Assembly: GCF_004011695.2 (NCBI RefSeq)
Contig: NC_082413.1
Coordinates: 186,001 to 250,000 of the forward strand
Length of the DNA stretch: 64,000 bases
From: Ascochyta rabiei
Lineage: Eukaryota > Ascomycota > Dothideomycetes > Pleosporales > Didymellaceae
Direction: 5' to 3'
The notes under the pieces: generated by a model
Told to the model about the DNA's origin: nothing
What the model saw: the letters and a program-made list of their open reading frames with translations, nothing else
The model's database searches: none
Program-made: the position numbers and the translations under genes
Shown: positions 32,953 to 44,666 of the stretch, piece by piece
Layout: every line of letters starts with the position of its first letter
Numbering within the stretch: position 1 is the first letter of the stretch

Positions 32953-33774
32953 TCACACCCTCTCACTGACCCAAATCGCGCCACGACACCCGGCCCTTAT
33001 TGCCTCCGTAAGCAGCTCATACGGCTTCGCCTCCTTTGCATCGTTCTCAACGGCATGATCCAAATGCTCCAACTCCTCGTCCCGTATCCTCCGCAACTGC
33101 CCGACCAAGGCCTCCAGCTCGGGCCCCAGCGTCTGCCCGCTTTCCTCGCACTTGCGCGCCCAGTCCAGCAGAACCCGCACCTGCTCGTTGTAGTGCGTGC
33201 CAATCTCCGTCTCCACGGCCTCGGTGCACGCCATCGCCGCCTCGCGGCCCAGGAGCGCGGTGCCCCAGCCCAGAAAACTCGCCGCCGCGGTCCACACGGG
33301 CGTCATGGCGGTCGGTCGGATGCGGTGCTTGCGGATGACGTCGTTGAAGAAGGCGTAGTGCCCGGCTTCTTGGTCGTACATGTGCTTCATCAGCGGCCGG
33401 AGGTGCGGGTGTGAGCGTGTCAGGACGGGCGATTGCGCGGCGTAGATGAGGATTGCGGCGAGTTCGCCTGTTTGGTTCACGCGCAGGGCGGAGGAGAGGA
33501 AGGCGCGCTGCTCGGCGGAGAGAGGGTGGATGGGTGGGCTGGGGTTGGGGGCGCTGGGTGGGGCGAGGTGGGAGGCGGCGGTCGAGTCTGGTGTGGGTGC
33601 GTTCGAGGGGGGGATTGCTGTGCTGTGGTGGCGCCGTGGTGTTGGTGGTGTCGGCCATGTCGGCCATGTCGCTGTGCGCAGTGTGCGTGGTGTGAGGGCT
33701 CTGGGGGCGAGGAAGTCGAGGATGGGCGCTTGGCTGCGCGCCCATGTGTTTGTTGAGAGCAATCTTGCTGGCAT
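32953..33774 (-). CDS. COQ7: 5-demethoxyubiquinone hydroxylase Coq7
   Basis: A single exon of 273 aa from MPARLLSTNTWARSQAPILD; an in-frame ATG at 33849 would add 25 residues. The N-terminus is a basic, Ser/Thr/Pro-rich mitochondrial presequence. The catalytic part carries the di-iron ligands of the family: Glu in NQTGELAAILIY, EXXH in DQEAGHYAFF (about residue 130), Glu in AVETEIGTHYNEQ, and EXXH in DEELEHLDHA (about 233). It hydroxylates demethoxyubiquinone in the matrix-side CoQ complex. It is convergent with MRC1 (108-bp gap) and divergent from RTF1 (354 bp). Confidence 0.95.
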   Translation of the reverse strand: MPARLLSTNTWARSQAPILDFLAPRALTPRTLRTATWPTWPTPPTPRRHHSTAIPPSNAPTPDSTAASHLAPPSAPNPSPPIHPLSAEQRAFLSSALRVNQTGELAAILIYAAQSPVLTRSHPHLRPLMKHMYDQEAGHYAFFNDVIRKHRIRPTAMTPVWTAAASFLGWGTALLGREAAMACTEAVETEIGTHYNEQVRVLLDWARKCEESGQTLGPELEALVGQLRRIRDEELEHLDHAVENDAKEAKPYELLTEAIRAGCRGAIWVSERV

Positions 33775-34128
33775 GGTGCTGTGTGGTTGTATCGACACCA
33801 GTGACGAGTATCTGGCCGAGGTTGAAGTGAGAGTCAATGTAAAAGTCACGTGATAGGATAGCTCGCCATGCTCGCCATGATGCGCTCACCCACGCTAGCG
33901 GGACCCACTCGCGTCGACTTGACTTGAATTGACTTGACTTGACGCGCCTGCCAAGGAGGCTCTTGAATCCTCGTTTCCCCGACCGCTGCGCTCCAACGTC
34001 TCTCCCACGCCCCTGATTCCGACGCCCTTCCGCCGACCACCGTCTCTTGCGCCATCTTCTCCTCACGCAGAACCAGCGGAATCATCTCATCTCCACTTGC
34101 TCGCAAATTCGACCGCATCCTCCTCAGC
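33775..34128. promoter_or_regulatory. COQ7/RTF1 divergent promoter with TTGAC array
   Basis: 354 bp between two start codons. At about 33915-33945 the pentamer ACTTG/TTGAC recurs (cgacttgacttgaattgacttgacttgacg). No TATA box is obvious. Confidence 0.5.
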
Positions 34129-35812
34129 ATGTCTGACATCGACGACGAACTCTTCGCCCTCGCTGGCGGCGACGAAGAGGCAGACGTAGAAGAAGGCGAG
34201 GCGTGAGTGGCTTCTTTTTCTCTGCCCCCATCATCTGCATCATCTGCATCATCTGCATCATCCTGCCATCGCGAACGTGGCTCCCAACGACCGCCTGTCT
34301 CTCTGCAGGCCCTCGACGCCTCCTGAACGACGCTGACCCTGCCCAGCTCGTCGCCAGCAGCATCATCGCCCAACTCTCTGGGCTCAGATGCCATGGAAGA
34401 GTCCGACTCGGACCGCGACGACGAGCCGCCTGCACGGTCGACCGACGTGCCCTACCCCCTCGAGGGCAAGTACATTGACGAGGCCGACAAGAGGAGGATC
34501 CTGGGCATGTCGCAGCTCGACCGCGAAGAGATTCTGGGCCAGCGTGCCGAGGAGATGAGCAGAGCAAACTTCACCGCTGAGCTGGCCAGGCGTGCAGCAA
34601 ACCTCCAGAACGACCGGAAACGGAAGGTCGATTCCGAGGAGCCAGACGAGATGCACCGCGAGAGCAGCCGGCCCAAGGTCAAGGCGCGCACAAACGACAA
34701 ACTGGAGGAGTACAAGCGCAACAGAGAACAGCGCGGCCAGCAGCGAGAGCGAGATAGCGACCGTCGCACCCACCGCCGGCGCTCGAGCTCAGCGAGCCGT
34801 GACGGCCCTTCAGACATCGACGCTGACGGCGAGAGCGACGTCGAGTGGGACGACCGTGCGCCTGCAAAAGCTCGCGAAGAGCTGCCCGCTACCCTCCGGG
34901 ACTTCGACTCTGTACGCGTGGGTCGCGGCTTCTTCTCGGAAGTCTGCTTTTATCCTGGCTTCGAAGATGCAGTCACTGGCACCTTTGGACGTGTTGGCGT
35001 CGGCCAGGACGCGCAGCGCCGAACACAGTACAAGATGGCGCAAATCAAAGGTATGTATTCTGCAATGCCACCCACCACACCGCTCACCCACCATGGCAGG
35101 CATCAACACAGGCAAGCCCTACCTTTTCGAAGGCAAGAACGGGGCGAAGATCGCCACAGACCAATACGTCGTGGCGCAGCATGGTTCGACCAAGAAAGAC
35201 TACCAGTTTCAGTTTCTGTCGAACCAGCGCTTTGACGATAGGGATCTGGACGTATACAAGCAGTCGCTTACTGAGACCAACGCCAAATTACCCTCCAAGT
35301 CTTTCCTCGAACGGAAATTCGACGATCTCAAGAGCCTCCAGAATCACCACTGGACCGAGTCGGAGATCAACGCACGCATTGCCAAGGCGAAGAAGTACCA
35401 ACACCTCCTACACCGCAACTCCATCGACGCACAGCCACGGATACAGACACAGTCAGAAGCCGCCGCTGTGAAGACCGCGGAGCTCAACCGCATGAACCGC
35501 ATTAAGGAAGCGGAGCGTGTGCGTAAAGTCCAGCTGGAGCAGCAACGCCAGAAGAAAATGGAGCAGAAGAAGGAAGCAGCCCGCAAGCGCGCCGAGGAGG
35601 AAGCCAGGAAAGCGCAAGAAGAGGCCACACTCAAAAGCGAGACTGATGCGCTCTTTGGCGACGGCGACGGCGATGTCACGTCGCGAGCCAGCACACCAAA
35701 GCCGCAAGACAAGAAGAAGTCGGAACGCAAAGGCCTGCCGACGTTCCGGAAACCAAAGACCGACGATGATTTCATTGCGAGCATGGATTTGGATATCGAC
35801 ATTGCCATCTAA
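34129..35812 (+). CDS. RTF1: RNA polymerase-associated protein Rtf1
   Basis: Three exons: 34129-34202, 34347-35050, 35100-35812; 496 aa. MSDIDDELFALAGGDEE is a typical acidic Rtf1 start. The Plus3 domain runs from about residue 207 (LRDFDSVRVGRGFFSEVCFY) through YKMAQIKGINTGKPYLFEGK to about 330. Then comes a long charged helix (KAKKYQHLL ... RKRAEEEARKAQEEATLKSE) and the tail DDDFIASMDLDIDIAI. Rtf1 is a Paf1-complex subunit that binds Spt5 and promotes H2B ubiquitylation. Intron 1 is unusually long (144 nt), holds a catcatctg microsatellite, and has an earlier cag at 34308 that would introduce a stop after a few codons. Confidence 0.92.
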
Positions 35813-37215
35813 GGGACTTGGTCGCGCCCCTACCGTGTCATTTCCCGACTCACTTTTGGACTCTTGATTTGCATACACCGGCGTTCAGAGCGTGTGCAGT
35901 ACCTTCATCCACGCTATCAAAAGATCTGCCATCCACCATCTACTATCCACCATCCACCACATCGCCATAGACAGCTCTGCTCTGTGCAGCAAGTCTCCAC
36001 AGCTTGCATAATCTAGCAACTTATCAATATACCCATTTTTGTTACTGACCTCTGCTGTGTACGTGTTGTTGAGTCGTATTATCTGTGATGTTGGGTTGGA
36101 TTATGACTCAATCAATGTGTCCAGGGTTTCATGCTGGATATCGACATTTTCAAGTAAGTTTCCGGAATCAAGAACCGTGGTTTTCTGCTTTCTTCTCAGC
36201 TCTTCTGTCATCCATGGTAGACTATCCAGTGCTAGAGGTGAGATCATGTCGCCTCTCAATACTACTGTCAACCAGAACCTGCAAAATTCTCAATGATCCA
36301 GCTATGCCTTCCAGAAATTGAACAAGGCCCAGAATCTTCTTGACGAAAAAAAAAAGGAGGGGGGGGGGGACCCCACAAATACAGTCATGTGATCATCTTT
36401 CGTCCATGGCATTATGGCTGATTTAAAAATAAATCGTGCCTTTCCCGGAGTAGTGTGCTATGTGCTATGTGAGCAGACAAAGGATGGACGGTCGAGACTG
36501 CAGTCTGGAAATTAACCGTCTCGCTTGCGTGCGGTTAACAAGAGAAACGACTGGAATGCAAGTTGCGATGCAGCTTGGAGGATTCTCACGTCCTCCAAGT
36601 CGGACGTGAGGTTGAGCGAGTCCTGTTCTCTGCTCTGCATAATGTCGGATATTACAAGCGTTGCTAATCTTACCAACGTATCACTACCCTGCTTCTCAAC
36701 ATCCAACAGCCGTGACGGGATTCAATCAAGCACGCGCTTTGAAGCGTGAGAATCGAGGAGATTGTGAAAAGCGCGGGATGCTGACAACAGGCCATGTCAT
36801 GGTGCGAAGCGATCAATTCCTAATGCATCCCCGCATTGGGATCTGACGGACTGGTTGACAGTTCCAAGAGTTTGTGGCGCAGATGCCATGCACACCTTAG
36901 CGCGCGAGACCCCACCTATCATCGAATCACACATCACAACTACCGTCACCGCATCATCTTATCTCGGGAACTTCAGCTTCTCTGGTTTCTTCGTGTTCCT
37001 CTCTCTTTACCTCACTGCTTCACACGCGTCTCTTGCGCTTTCATTGATATTCTTCCACGGCTATTCTAAGTGTCCAGCCGCACTGTGCAGCACGCGCAAT
37101 CGGCTCACACGCGTCGCAATGCAACTCCGGCAACAACAACTTCCAACCCTCAAATTGGATCCCGGGTAGCAAGACCCAGTCGGCGGCGAAGACATAGTCT
37201 TCCACTATCTTTGCA
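35813..37215. other. Intergenic with homopolymer block
   Basis: No gene is supported. Features seen: repeated ccatccacca tracts near 35930-35960, an A10 run followed by a G-run of about ten at 36347-36371, and a perfect 9-bp inverted repeat CTCACGTCC/GGACGTGAG at 36585-36610. The right end is the promoter side of the rhodopsin-domain gene. Confidence 0.5.
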
Positions 37216-38412
37216 ATGGCGATGTCGTTCAGTCGCGAATCATGGATATGGTATATCTGCGCCCTAGGAATGATTATCGCACGGCTGTAAGCTTACTGCC
37301 TCACCTGCGCAGCCTCGATAGCTGACAATGCCCGCAACAGTCTTGCCCGTCGGATCCTTTTCCGCTCGCTGAAAGGCCTTCAGGTTGACGACTGGATCAT
37401 GGGTCTCTTCGTCACGGTCTCCTACACTACTTTAGTGGTAGTGTCCAATAGATGGCTGAAGGCTGGATCGAATCTTGAACCGCCCAACTTTGACTTTGGC
37501 GCGCTCACCGCTGGCCAGTTGTCACAACGCACATATGGAAGCAAGATGATGATAGTCACGGAACAGATGCAGATATCTGTCATCTGGTCATGCAAGGCTT
37601 GTTTGCTCGTCATGTACTACCGGCTCACTCGCACGGCTTTGCGCAACGAGAACGTCGCTATCAAAGTCCTGTCCATCTACGTGGCTCTTGGATATATGGT
37701 CATGCAGATACTGTACTTCGCTGTGTGGTGTCGTCCGTTTCCGGAGTACTACCGTGTACCGACAAATTTTCCGCAGTGCAATACTCTTGTACATCACCGC
37801 ATCACCAAGGCCGTCTTCAACATTTCGTCCGACCTCGTCATGTTGTGCATCGCACTACAGATGCTTATCCGCTCAACGTTGCCATGGAAAAAGAAGCTCG
37901 TCCTATGCGGTATTTTCTCCCTTGGCATCTTCGTCATTGCGGCAGCTGCACTAAACAGCTACTACTCATTCTGGCATCCCTACAGGGACACATGGATGTT
38001 CTGGTACGTTCGCGAATCATCGATGGCGATCATCGTTGCCAACATTCCATTCACCTGGACCATCCTGCGTGAGCTGTTCGAGGTCGGCGATTTCAACGAG
38101 AGTGCTCAGCCGTGGACCTTCCATCCTCATGCTCGCACAGCGAACGTTGGAATACATTCAAACAATCGAACGATATCATCTCGCCCTAGAACGTATGAAC
38201 CACCAATCGATAGCTGTAGAAGCAAAAGCACGCAGTCGATGACGCTGGTGGGTTCAATGTCTCCTCAGGTAGAGAATGTTGGAGCCCCTGCGCAGAAGTC
38301 AACAATGGAGGATATCGGTGTCGAGACACAAGCAGTGCGGTTTCATGACTTTGCTTGTTCGCCATCGTGCTCAAATGATGTTGAGCCTGGGGATGCTTGT
38401 AATAGGCTGTAG
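37216..38412 (+). CDS. Fungal rhodopsin-domain 7TM protein
   Basis: Two exons: 37216-37286 and 37341-38412; 380 aa. The 54-nt intron (GTAAGC...GACAATGCCCGCAACAG) joins the first membrane segment (WIWYICALGMIIARL) to RSLKGLQVDDWIMGLFV. The LKGLQVDDW loop, the following hydrophobic segments, the conserved Cys in FAVWCRPFPEYYRV and the PQCN loop are typical of the fungal rhodopsin-like (PTH11-related, PF20684) integral membrane family. At least six membrane helices can be counted. The cytoplasmic tail is Ser/Thr-rich. The family includes candidate receptors, but ligands are unknown. There is no CFEM domain. Confidence 0.87.
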
Positions 38413-39648
38413 GATAAAACATCATTATACATGGCGTATCTACATAGGGAAGCAGTGGTCTTGACTCCAGATGATGCCTCGGCGGTACACACAGGGTTAT
38501 GAAGATACGCAGATAGTAGTGCAGCTGCAACAGTGCCATGCTACAATCTTTCAGAACCCAATTTGCTACTACTCCTGCAACAGCTGGTCCGATCCAATTA
38601 TAATGACGGCCCTATCTGTACGAATCCTACTGTCGTTCACGCGAACCTGCCTGAGTGCCAGCTGGAAGCGAAGCAATCATATGACCATCTGCAGGTCCCC
38701 GTCAGCCTTACACGTGCAGGCTGCGCCTCCACAGCCCTCTTTCTCACTTGCAAGCAACAGCTCGACGCAGTTTTTCTTTCATCAAGCTACCGTGCTGTGG
38801 TGCCCTTGATTTACACTTTCCGCGTGTGAAGCGCTACTTCGTTTTCACATCGAATCCAAGGACGCGTTCCAGGCTAGCAGAACCTCGTCACTGGATGCTG
38901 GCTGCTTATACGCAGCACGAATCTGGTCGGGGGTTGAATTGGAATGATCCAGCTTCTCGAATGTGATGGCCTGGACATGAGCGCGATGCTTAGTTCGAAG
39001 TGGAGAAATGGGGTGCGGTTGGAAATACTCTGGTTCCTGTCAGCACGAGCATCGCTCCATCACTGTGAGGAAGGTTCGGAAGTCAATTGCATGGCAGGCC
39101 CACCCGTGGTACAAGTAGGCTGTATTTCCGAGGTGCCCAGACTTCTGTCTAAGCTGAATGGATCGGTGCCAAGAGCAGGTTCGGCTGGACTGCTGGAGGG
39201 GCGGCTGAGATTTGCACCTTCCTTAAAGCACACTGGGTGCCTATACTACATTTCGGAGCTAGAACTCTCTTCTTTTTTAACAAAAAATTAAACACTTACT
39301 CGACAGAATATCCCTCACATACTGCGCAAGTATTGGAAGAACCAATGCTTGTGAACATTCCTTGTGATGGAGCGTACCTCAGCCTTGTGCCAACAACCAC
39401 AACGCGACCCCACACTGCCACGTTGAGTAATCGTGGCGTTACACTCAATAGTATGGCGCGCTCTGCATGCCGTGCCGTGCAGCCAGAGCTATTTCAGCAG
39501 CAGCTTAGCAAATCTCGTTGACCCCAGACGTTGTATCGCAATCTATTTCATCGGTGAATGATTGTACGAAATACAGCCTGGTCGCCCTGTGCTTCTACAA
39601 ATTATTTTGCGCTCTTATACATTTACGAGTGTGAGTTGATAGCCGCCA
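38413..39648. other. Intergenic, no gene seen
   Basis: Short open stretches at 38471-38966 and 38944-39291 overlap in different frames without recognisable features. No RNA gene was identified. Confidence 0.45.
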
Positions 39649-42076
39649 ATGGCTCATCAATCTGCGATTCAGCAACAAGGCTATCTATTCTTGCGTGAAC
39701 CCGAACTCCACCCTTTGCAAGACATCAGGCAGGGATTTGCCTCGGAAACACCTTCTCTCCGTTCCCACGATGCACTTCTGGACGGCCACGTCGTGCCATT
39801 CAGTGAGCGCTTGCATACCCAAGATCAAGGAGGCTCTGGATCACTACGTGAAATTGACTCGTTGGACAATCTACACGATACCAACGAAGCCTGTCCCCTG
39901 TACGGTCAATGACCCCACCGACCAGATCAATGCTGACTGCGTTACAGTTGCGGGCAGGGAGTGGCTGTGAAGAGCAAGAGCAAGAGCACGAAAGGACCTG
40001 ATCTGTTAGCCACGCTCTTCCCCAGATTCTCTAAACTTTTAACCAAATATCATACTCACTTTAACGATCGTCTTCGATGCAGTCGCTACCATGGTTGGCG
40101 CATGGGTGTGCTCTTTGGAAGTTGCATGTCAGCCCTGGTTCTATGCTGTAACATTGCCCTTCTGGTTATCGGCTACAACCAGCCCGGAGGATACGACCAA
40201 GACGGCCTCGCTAATATAATGCACGGCGACGGAGCAACGATCTCCAGGTGGAATACCGTCCTCCATTTGTTCATCAATATGCTGAGCTCTATTCTTTTGG
40301 CCAGCAGCAACTATACGATGCAGGTTCTTAGCTCACCGACTCGCCGCGAAATCGATCGAGCTCATTATCGAGGGGATTGGCTTGAAGTTGGGATCCTGAG
40401 CACTCGCAACCTTCCCAAGATCTCGCGAAAACGAGCAGTGCTCTGCATTACACTAGCCCTTTCCTCCATACCCTTACATCTTTTGTAAGAAGCCTCGAGT
40501 CCTTTTTGCAACGCAATAGCTGACCTTCAAGCTATAACGCTGCTACCTTCAAGGTCATTGCCAGTAACGACTACCACGTTTTCGCTATCGACAAGCAATC
40601 GAACGAATATCAAGACAAACTTCGTAACAACGGAACCTATACCTTTATGGAAAACGGCACCTGGAGGTTGGCATATGCAGATCAATTCATGTCCGGCCAT
40701 AGTGATCTCTATCTTGTCATTGACCAGGTTGTCATCAACACGACACGCACCACGACACTGAAAATGCAAGACTATCTACCTTGGACTACTGAAGGAAACT
40801 TCAGAGACATCGCAGCGAATATGACAAATCCTGACTGGGTCCCTTACTATGTAGGCTCAGGTCCCCTTCAAGCGAAGAATTCGAACCTTACCGCGCCGGA
40901 ATCAATGCATATTATATCCGCGTTCGCCAAACAGACGGGGTCCCAGAGCCGTTTACAAATCAGCGCCCAGTACATGATCGTTGTCATAGTTTTCAACACT
41001 TTGAAGCTCTGCATCATGATCAGCGTGTTGATCGGCATTCGCTCAAAACACATCGTAACTTTGGGGGATGCGTCAGCATCATTTCTAGAACAACCTGATC
41101 CGATCACAGAAGGAAGCTTTCTGCGAGACAACCGAGGCAACAACAGTTACCAGATCAAAGTCAAACTACCCCGGGTAAAGTCACCTCTGAGCGATAGCGC
41201 GACACCCTTCTACACGCAGACCGCAACTTTCGCCCCTAACATTTCTTACTCGGACCTGATTCGTACTGACAAAAAAGTCATCTTTTTCATATCGTAAGTG
41301 TTTACCATCATCGACATGCGCATACTAATGAGCCTAGGATGGCGTGCCTATCCGTTGTTCTCACTGTCCTCGCCACGGCCACTGACTCTGGATCGACGAA
41401 TTCTTGGGCATGGGGTACTTCTTCAGAAGCCTCCATTCTGATAGGAGACGCCAGTAGCTCTGGTGGAATAACAGTCTTCAACGCCTGGATCGCAAACTTT
41501 CCGCAAGTCTTGCTTTCACTATGCTACATAAGTATGAACACACTTTGCACTACTATGGCTAGTGCGCATGAGTGGAACAAATTGGGCCGCTCCGGAGAAA
41601 GAAAAGGTCTGCGCGTTACTGAACCGAGAGGCTTACAACGTGGCACCTACTTCCTGCAATTACCTTATCGGTTCGCGTTGCCATTGGTCGCAGTCAGTGC
41701 TATACTTCACTGGCTTCTGTCCCAAAGCTTCTTCCTGGTCCGGATCGATTATTTCGATCGTGATGGTAAAAACTTGGGCAGCACTTCTAGATCATCATGT
41801 GGCGTGTCACATTCAAGCCTGGTGGCGTTCTTCGCTGTCGGCGTAGGCCTCTACGCTGTTGTGAGACTCGTCGGCCTGGTTAGAATGACACCAAGTTTAC
41901 CACCGACTGGATCATCAAGCCTCATGATAAGTGCTGCCTGTCATCCGCCAGCCGACGAGGTCGAGCCGCACCTTGGTGAGGTCTCCTGGGGATTGGTTGC
42001 TCAGAAATATCCCCCGTTTTCTACTTCCTACTCTCTTTCTGGAAATGCGATTGCAAACCGACGAGAGACGTTTTGA
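39649..42076 (+). CDS. DUF6536-type integral membrane protein
   Basis: Four exons: 39649-39899, 39948-40484, 40532-41293, 41338-42076; 762 aa, introns 44-48 nt with clean GT...AG and branch sites. A polar N-terminus precedes the first helix (GVLFGSCMSALVLCCNIALL). The conserved block HLFINMLSSILLASSNYTMQ VLSSPTRREIDRAH, then WLEVGILSTRNL, and SIPLHLFYNAATF are hallmark DUF6536 sequences. The C-terminal region (SLCYISMNTLCTTM, EWN, KGLRVTEPRGLQRGTYFLQL PYRFALP) completes the family pattern. Function is unknown. These proteins are common and multicopy in filamentous fungi. Confidence 0.88.
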
Positions 42077-43074
42077 CACGCACCGCCCGCAAGTACTGCA
42101 CAAGAACACGTAGTACAGTCTCAACACTCACCAATCTTTGGAGAAATAGAAGATGGCCAGGTCTGACAAGTCCGTCCTTATGCACGTACTTCCTAAATTT
42201 TGATTGCAACATTACCTGTATTCGCAAAAAGCAAAACCTCTTGTAATCAAAATTATGCATCGCCTTAGGAGTTATTACCCGTCTCATTTTTTACAGTCTC
42301 AAGCTCACACAGGATGTTGAACCAGCCAACCAGTCAACCAATCAAAGAGTGACACACAATGCATCGCACGTTGGCATTTTACACCAAGCATTCAAGCTGA
42401 CTAAAAGAAGGTGATCGGCATCAGAAGCGGAGAAGTGCAGAACAGATGCCAACCAGACTGGTTCTAATTCTTCGAGACGCGCAGGTCCAGACATGGGATG
42501 TATATACACAACAAAGCGCTCTGAACGAACCCCACGTCCCGAGCTGTGTTGATGTGTATGCAATTTTCCTCCGATTCCACTCCACTAGGAAGCTCAGACT
42601 TTCTCGAATGATGCATCACGCATATGAGACACGGAGTTCAGGGGGATGTTACGGTGGTGGGCGAGAGGACGCAGAGTGCCTACTGGAACCACGAGAGCTT
42701 TATTGGTATGCGCGTTTTGGATCACAAAGCGGCGCGAACGGTATTGTTCGTGATTACCATGATCATGTAGGCAATGTATACGAACGTTCATTTCTCACGT
42801 GCAGTGATTCGGAATAGAACACGTAATGCAGACATAGAGGAAGAGATTCATTGATCGTTTTCGACGTTGCAACGGCTGTGTTGGCGGGCGATGAGCGTGC
42901 TCTCTGTGGAAATCCCGCAAAGTCCGCCCAAGACTTCCCTTATGTTTGCGGAAAGCAAGCGTGGCAACGGTAATGCAGAGAGAACGGCCGAAGTATCCAA
43001 ACGCCAACTCTGTCACTGCGTATTCAGAGTATTGTGCATCGAGACTGCGCCAAGATTGTAAGCGACAAGCAACA
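42077..43074. other. Intergenic, no gene seen
   Basis: About 1 kb with only overlapping short open stretches. Somewhat AT-rich near 42190-42340. No feature is assigned. Confidence 0.45.
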
Positions 43075-44088
43075 CTACTGGACGATGCATGCTGCAGGAG
43101 ATGCGATGGCTACGCCGGCGCCGGTGATGAGTGTAGCGAGCCATGCAGGAGTCAAGAGCTGCCATGACGTCTTTGCAAATTTCTTAGCTTGGTTAGGCTC
43201 GGACAGGGAATGATTGGCTTACCTTTGCGCTTCTAAGACGTTGACGATCCTCTTCAACTTTAGCAAGCTCAGCTCGAAGCTCTTGTATCTCTGCCGCTGC
43301 ATTACGCTCTCCCCTGAGCTTGTCGATCTCTCTTCGTACTTGGTCACCTGTCTGGTCGAGATCTGCATCTAGCTGCTTTCCCGCACTGGTGTTGTAGACG
43401 CTGCCCTGATGCTGGTTGAGCTCCCTCTGCATCTGTAGAACTACAGAGGGGTTATTGACCACCATCGAGACGATTTTCCGAGCAGACTGAGCATTATTGA
43501 GATGCTTCTCTACCTTCGCACCCTGGGACACCATGGCGCCCCAGAACTCCTTGTCAGCAATCCTCTCTTGCGTGTGACGAGCTCCCTCTGCTTGGTTAGC
43601 CATCTTTTCCCACATAGTTGTAGCTATGACAATCCTTGCGTATGCGTTCGCTCCACAGATTTTCTCAAAAAGTCGTGTGCGTCTTCTCTCGCTGCCTGTT
43701 ACACGAGTCCCATCGATTGGATGAAGAAGTATGACTCCGTGGAGTAGTTTGTTGTCACGGTAGGAAAGGTGTAGGAAATCCGCAATGCTCTTCAAGGTAT
43801 CAGAGTCCATCACGTTGGTGTCGTCGAATCCAGGCGTATCAATCAGACAAACCCACTTGCCCCCGATCTGGCAACGGGCAACTTGGACCTTCTGTGTACC
43901 TTTTGATCATCAGTACACTCTCGTGGTTGTTCTGGGTCTAGATTCGTACAAGAACGTAAGGTGTTCCCCTCCCGCATGCCTGAACTCGTGGTCTGCCCGG
44001 TGGCCTTGTTGATGAAGGTAGATTTACCAGCGCCCGTCACACCGACGACCGCGATGAGCACATCTCCTTTCTGCGCCACTACTGACAT
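43075..44088 (-). CDS. AIG1-like P-loop GTPase with C-terminal membrane helix
   Basis: Three exons: 44088-43950, 43899-43223, 43182-43075; 307 aa. Intron 1 (43949-43900) joins LRSC to TQKVQVARCQIGGKW. Intron 2 (43222-43183, 40 nt) adds a tail. P-loop GVTGAGKST is at residues 16-24 and the G3 motif DTPGFDDT from residue 67. TTMWEKM takes the position of the guanine-specificity motif, rather than a classic NKxD. A coiled coil follows (EIQELRAELAKVEEDRQRLR). The last exon encodes LLTPAWLATLITGAGVAIAS, a likely tail anchor. The arrangement resembles GIMAP/AIG1 and septin-like GTPases. It is head-to-head with a related GTPase gene. Confidence 0.8.
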
Positions 44089-44666
44089 CTTGAGCTCTTT
44101 TTGCTAGTGTGTGAGTTGCTTGGTATGGATTGATCGTAAAGCCGAACGCTTGGGTTTTATCGTTAACACTCATTCATTCTTACGCATCAGGCTGAAGAAG
44201 TCGGTGGAACAGCATCCGCGGATCAAGCGCCTCCTTAGTCCTCCATCAAGCCAAGAATCTGACAGTGAGCCCACTGAGACTGCCAAGCCTTCTTTGTGGT
44301 GTGCGACCGCTCCAATTAAGCATGTCTACGCGCAAGGCTGAAGGACGCAAGTCAGACGGAATCCTGAGACCCCAAGGATAAGACGATCAATAATATTGAT
44401 CACATGATATCTGACTCTTGGAAACGCCATCTTTTGCGCACAATGTGCCTAAAGAGGGAGGTGATACCGTAGTAAGCATGTCTGGCTGTCACACTCTGAC
44501 GGTGCCGTGCGCCTGCCCTGCCTTGTACTCGAACCGGTGACCTTTATTGAGAAGTGTTAGCTTTGACATGGGGCATATCCTGCCAAGAGTCTTTGGCTCC
44601 TAGGCCAAGGCCTGCTCCATACTTGAGATGCGAATGCCGCACTCACAGACGTTGCAAAGGCCGACC
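44089..44666. promoter_or_regulatory. Shared upstream region of two AIG1-like GTPases
   Basis: 578 bp between two divergent start codons. aatattgatcacatgatatc near 44390 is AT-rich and partly palindromic. Any shared control of the pair would lie here. No defined factor site is assigned. Confidence 0.4.
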
